15,253 nucleotides of DNA from an uncultured Chlorobiaceae bacterium. Lineage in GTDB: Bacteria; Bacteroidota; Chlorobiia; Chlorobiales; Chlorobiaceae. The DNA is taken from positions 1-15,253 of the forward strand of contig CAIVCU010000029.1 in assembly GCA_903904495.1 (NCBI GenBank), written 5' to 3'. Of the stretch, positions 13,889-15,253 are shown in pieces. Both the position numbers and the translations under genes were made by a program. Below the pieces are notes generated by a model that saw only the letters and a program-made list of their open reading frames with translations, made no database searches and was not told the origin of the DNA. How positions within the stretch are numbered: position 1 is the first letter of the stretch; the number at the start of each line of letters is the position of its first letter.

Positions 13889-15201
13889 CGCGAATAGCAG
13901 TCATAGGAGGTGGGGTTTCGGGGATTGCTTCGGCTTTTTACCTTCGGCAGCGTAATTTTGAGGTTGATCTCTATGAATCGGAAGATCAAATCGGCGGTCG
14001 AATAGGCAGTGAAATGCTGCTTGGTCGTTGGCTTGATTTCGGAGGCAAGAATATCGGTAAAAATTACCCCTTATTCCGGGACTTTGTGAGGGAATGCGGT
14101 GTTAATGATTACGAGTATTTCGGTTTCAACACGTCTCAGATGATAAACGGCCGTATTGTTCGTATCAACAAGGAGGGAGCGAAGCTCCTTAATACCCTTC
14201 GATTTATCAGTTTGTGTGGTTTTGATGGCATTCGGAAGCTATATCCTCATGTTCGGGCAATCCTGAAAGATCGTAGACAGGGTGTTCTCAACAGCGATTA
14301 TTTCAATAGAATTGCCGAACAGTATGACAATGTTTCTCTTGCAGGCTATTTGAAAGAGCCCTGTTTAAGTCATGTTGTAAGGCCGGTTACAGTCCGTATG
14401 AATGGAGCGGAGCCCGATGAATGCTATCCTGGAAATTTTGGTTCAAACCTTGCGCTTATCATTGACAGCTATGAACAGTTAAAGAAAGGCATGCATGGAA
14501 TGCTGGATGCGTTCCAAGCTTCAGCAAGGGACAGCTCGCTGAGAATTCTGACAGGACACTGGGTTACCTCAGTTTCAAGTGATCAAGGGAGTGGTTGTAT
14601 TACGATCGGCCTCCTACACAAAGGCGTTTCCTCAACAGCGGTCTACGACAAGGTTATTTCTGCTCTGCCTGCAATCCGGTTGAGTGTTTTGCTTGATGAG
14701 CTTCTTCCCGATGCTTCAGCCCTGCTCAAAAAAATAAGGTATTACCCGGTTGCAATCGCTATTGTTAAATACCGCAGGGATGTCTTTCAGAAGTCGCAGC
14801 GGGCGATGGTTTTCGATCATACTATTCCGTTGAGCAATGCCGGTGCCTATGGCATCAATGATCTTGACCTGGTACGTTATACGTTCAGTGGAAGGGTCTC
14901 GAGATCCGTTATTTATGAAACTTCAGCACCAGAAGATGTTGTCGCTCTCGGAGAGAAGATAGCCGGCCCATATTTCACGATAAGAGATAACATGAGGGAG
15001 TCATTCGCTTATCGGTATATTGTCGAAGGATTATGTGCCTATTCGCCCTTGCATCATCACCTGCTTCGTGATATTGATAAAATGCTTGAACCTTTTACCG
15101 GTTTTGGTGCAACAGGAGATTATCGTCGAGGTGCATCTATTGAGTCTTGTTTCAGGGCGGCGGGTGAATGCGTTGACAAATTACTCGGGGGTGTGCATTG
15201 A
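13885..15201 (+). CDS. FAD-dependent oxidoreductase, flavin amine oxidase / protoporphyrinogen-oxidase-like
   Basis: Residues 4-40 are a classic FAD Rossmann unit: IAVIGGGVSGIAS with GxGxxG at 8-13, YES at 30-32 with the ribose-binding Glu31, and GGRI at 37-40. A long substrate domain follows, with hydrophobic helices (FISLCGFDGIRKLYPHV; YDNVSLAGYL). The NAD/FAD-binding strand YDKVISALPAIRLSVLL is at about residues 254-270. The C-terminal FAD motif ATGDYRRGASIES is at about 409-421. This is the monoamine oxidase/PPOX/phytoene desaturase superfamily; 438 residues is a typical length. The motif after GGR, DFGGKNIG, is unlike canonical PPOX, so haem synthesis is not the obvious role. The start overlaps the stop of the AfsA-like gene (ATGA) and its own stop overlaps the next start. 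This suggests it oxidises or desaturates a product of the AfsA-like protein (inference). Confidence 0.85.
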   Translation: MTRIAVIGGGVSGIASAFYLRQRNFEVDLYESEDQIGGRIGSEMLLGRWLDFGGKNIGKNYPLFRDFVRECGVNDYEYFGFNTSQMINGRIVRINKEGAKLLNTLRFISLCGFDGIRKLYPHVRAILKDRRQGVLNSDYFNRIAEQYDNVSLAGYLKEPCLSHVVRPVTVRMNGAEPDECYPGNFGSNLALIIDSYEQLKKGMHGMLDAFQASARDSSLRILTGHWVTSVSSDQGSGCITIGLLHKGVSSTAVYDKVISALPAIRLSVLLDELLPDASALLKKIRYYPVAIAIVKYRRDVFQKSQRAMVFDHTIPLSNAGAYGINDLDLVRYTFSGRVSRSVIYETSAPEDVVALGEKIAGPYFTIRDNMRESFAYRYIVEGLCAYSPLHHHLLRDIDKMLEPFTGFGATGDYRRGASIESCFRAAGECVDKLLGGVH

Positions 15202-15253
15202 AGGTTTTATCTTACTTTCGACAGTGTATAAAAGAAGGCACGCAGATATCAAC
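15198..15253 (+). CDS. Start of a third operon gene, cut by the window end
   Basis: A TTG overlapping the stop of the FAD gene (bases TTGA) opens a frame that stays open to the window end: MKVLSYFRQCIKEGTQIS. A G-rich GGGGG at 15187-15191 could serve as ribosome binding site. The overlap continues the coupling seen between the first two genes. Eighteen codons are too few to assign a family. Confidence 0.5.
   Translation, partial: MKVLSYFRQCIKEGTQIS

Overview
Most of this window (roughly base 430 to the end) looks like chromosome of a green sulfur bacterium (Chlorobiaceae-like). The clues are a metal-site variant of HemB with aspartates where zinc-type enzymes have cysteines, as known in Chlorobium, a chorismate synthase next to it, moderate G+C, and a very large two-partner-secreted adhesin of the kind these bacteria carry. 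The genus assignment is inference from protein character; no database was searched. The first ~420 bases look different: they encode a thioredoxin-TPR (YbbN/CnoX) fragment of betaproteobacterial character that ends abruptly inside a truncated queD. This is a chimeric join or a rearrangement breakpoint.

Layout. 3-446 (+): thioredoxin/TPR fragment, cut at both ends. 371-646 (-): queD, 3' end lost at the same join. 9811-780 (-): a two-partner secretion locus, made of a small possibly frameshifted gene, a 2317-residue TpsA exoprotein and its TpsB outer-membrane transporter. A symmetric candidate operator lies just upstream of it. 9910-10383 (+): remnant of cysE without its catalytic N-terminal part, running convergently into aroC. 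12540-10277 (-): hemB then aroC, separated by a bidirectional terminator-like hairpin. 12905-window end (+): an operon of an AfsA-type hot-dog protein, an FAD-dependent amine-oxidase/PPOX-like oxidoreductase overlapping it by ATGA, and the first codons of a third, overlapping gene.

How the parts work together. TpsB should thread TpsA through the outer membrane. TpsA has an N-terminal TPS/FHA beta-helix, a tandem repeat block of about 57-69 residues per unit with a six-unit super-period, an MBG/YDG repeat block with an exact 495-bp period, and a C-terminal Ig/cadherin-like domain. This is the layout of a long surface adhesin. HemB feeds tetrapyrrole (haem, bacteriochlorophyll) synthesis and AroC feeds aromatic amino acid and quinone synthesis. 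The AfsA-like/FAD operon is the least expected element: it suggests an acyl-derived small molecule made by a non-actinobacterium. Broken genes lie between the adhesin locus and the housekeeping genes (cysE remnant, frameshifted small gene), which fits an accessory insertion there.
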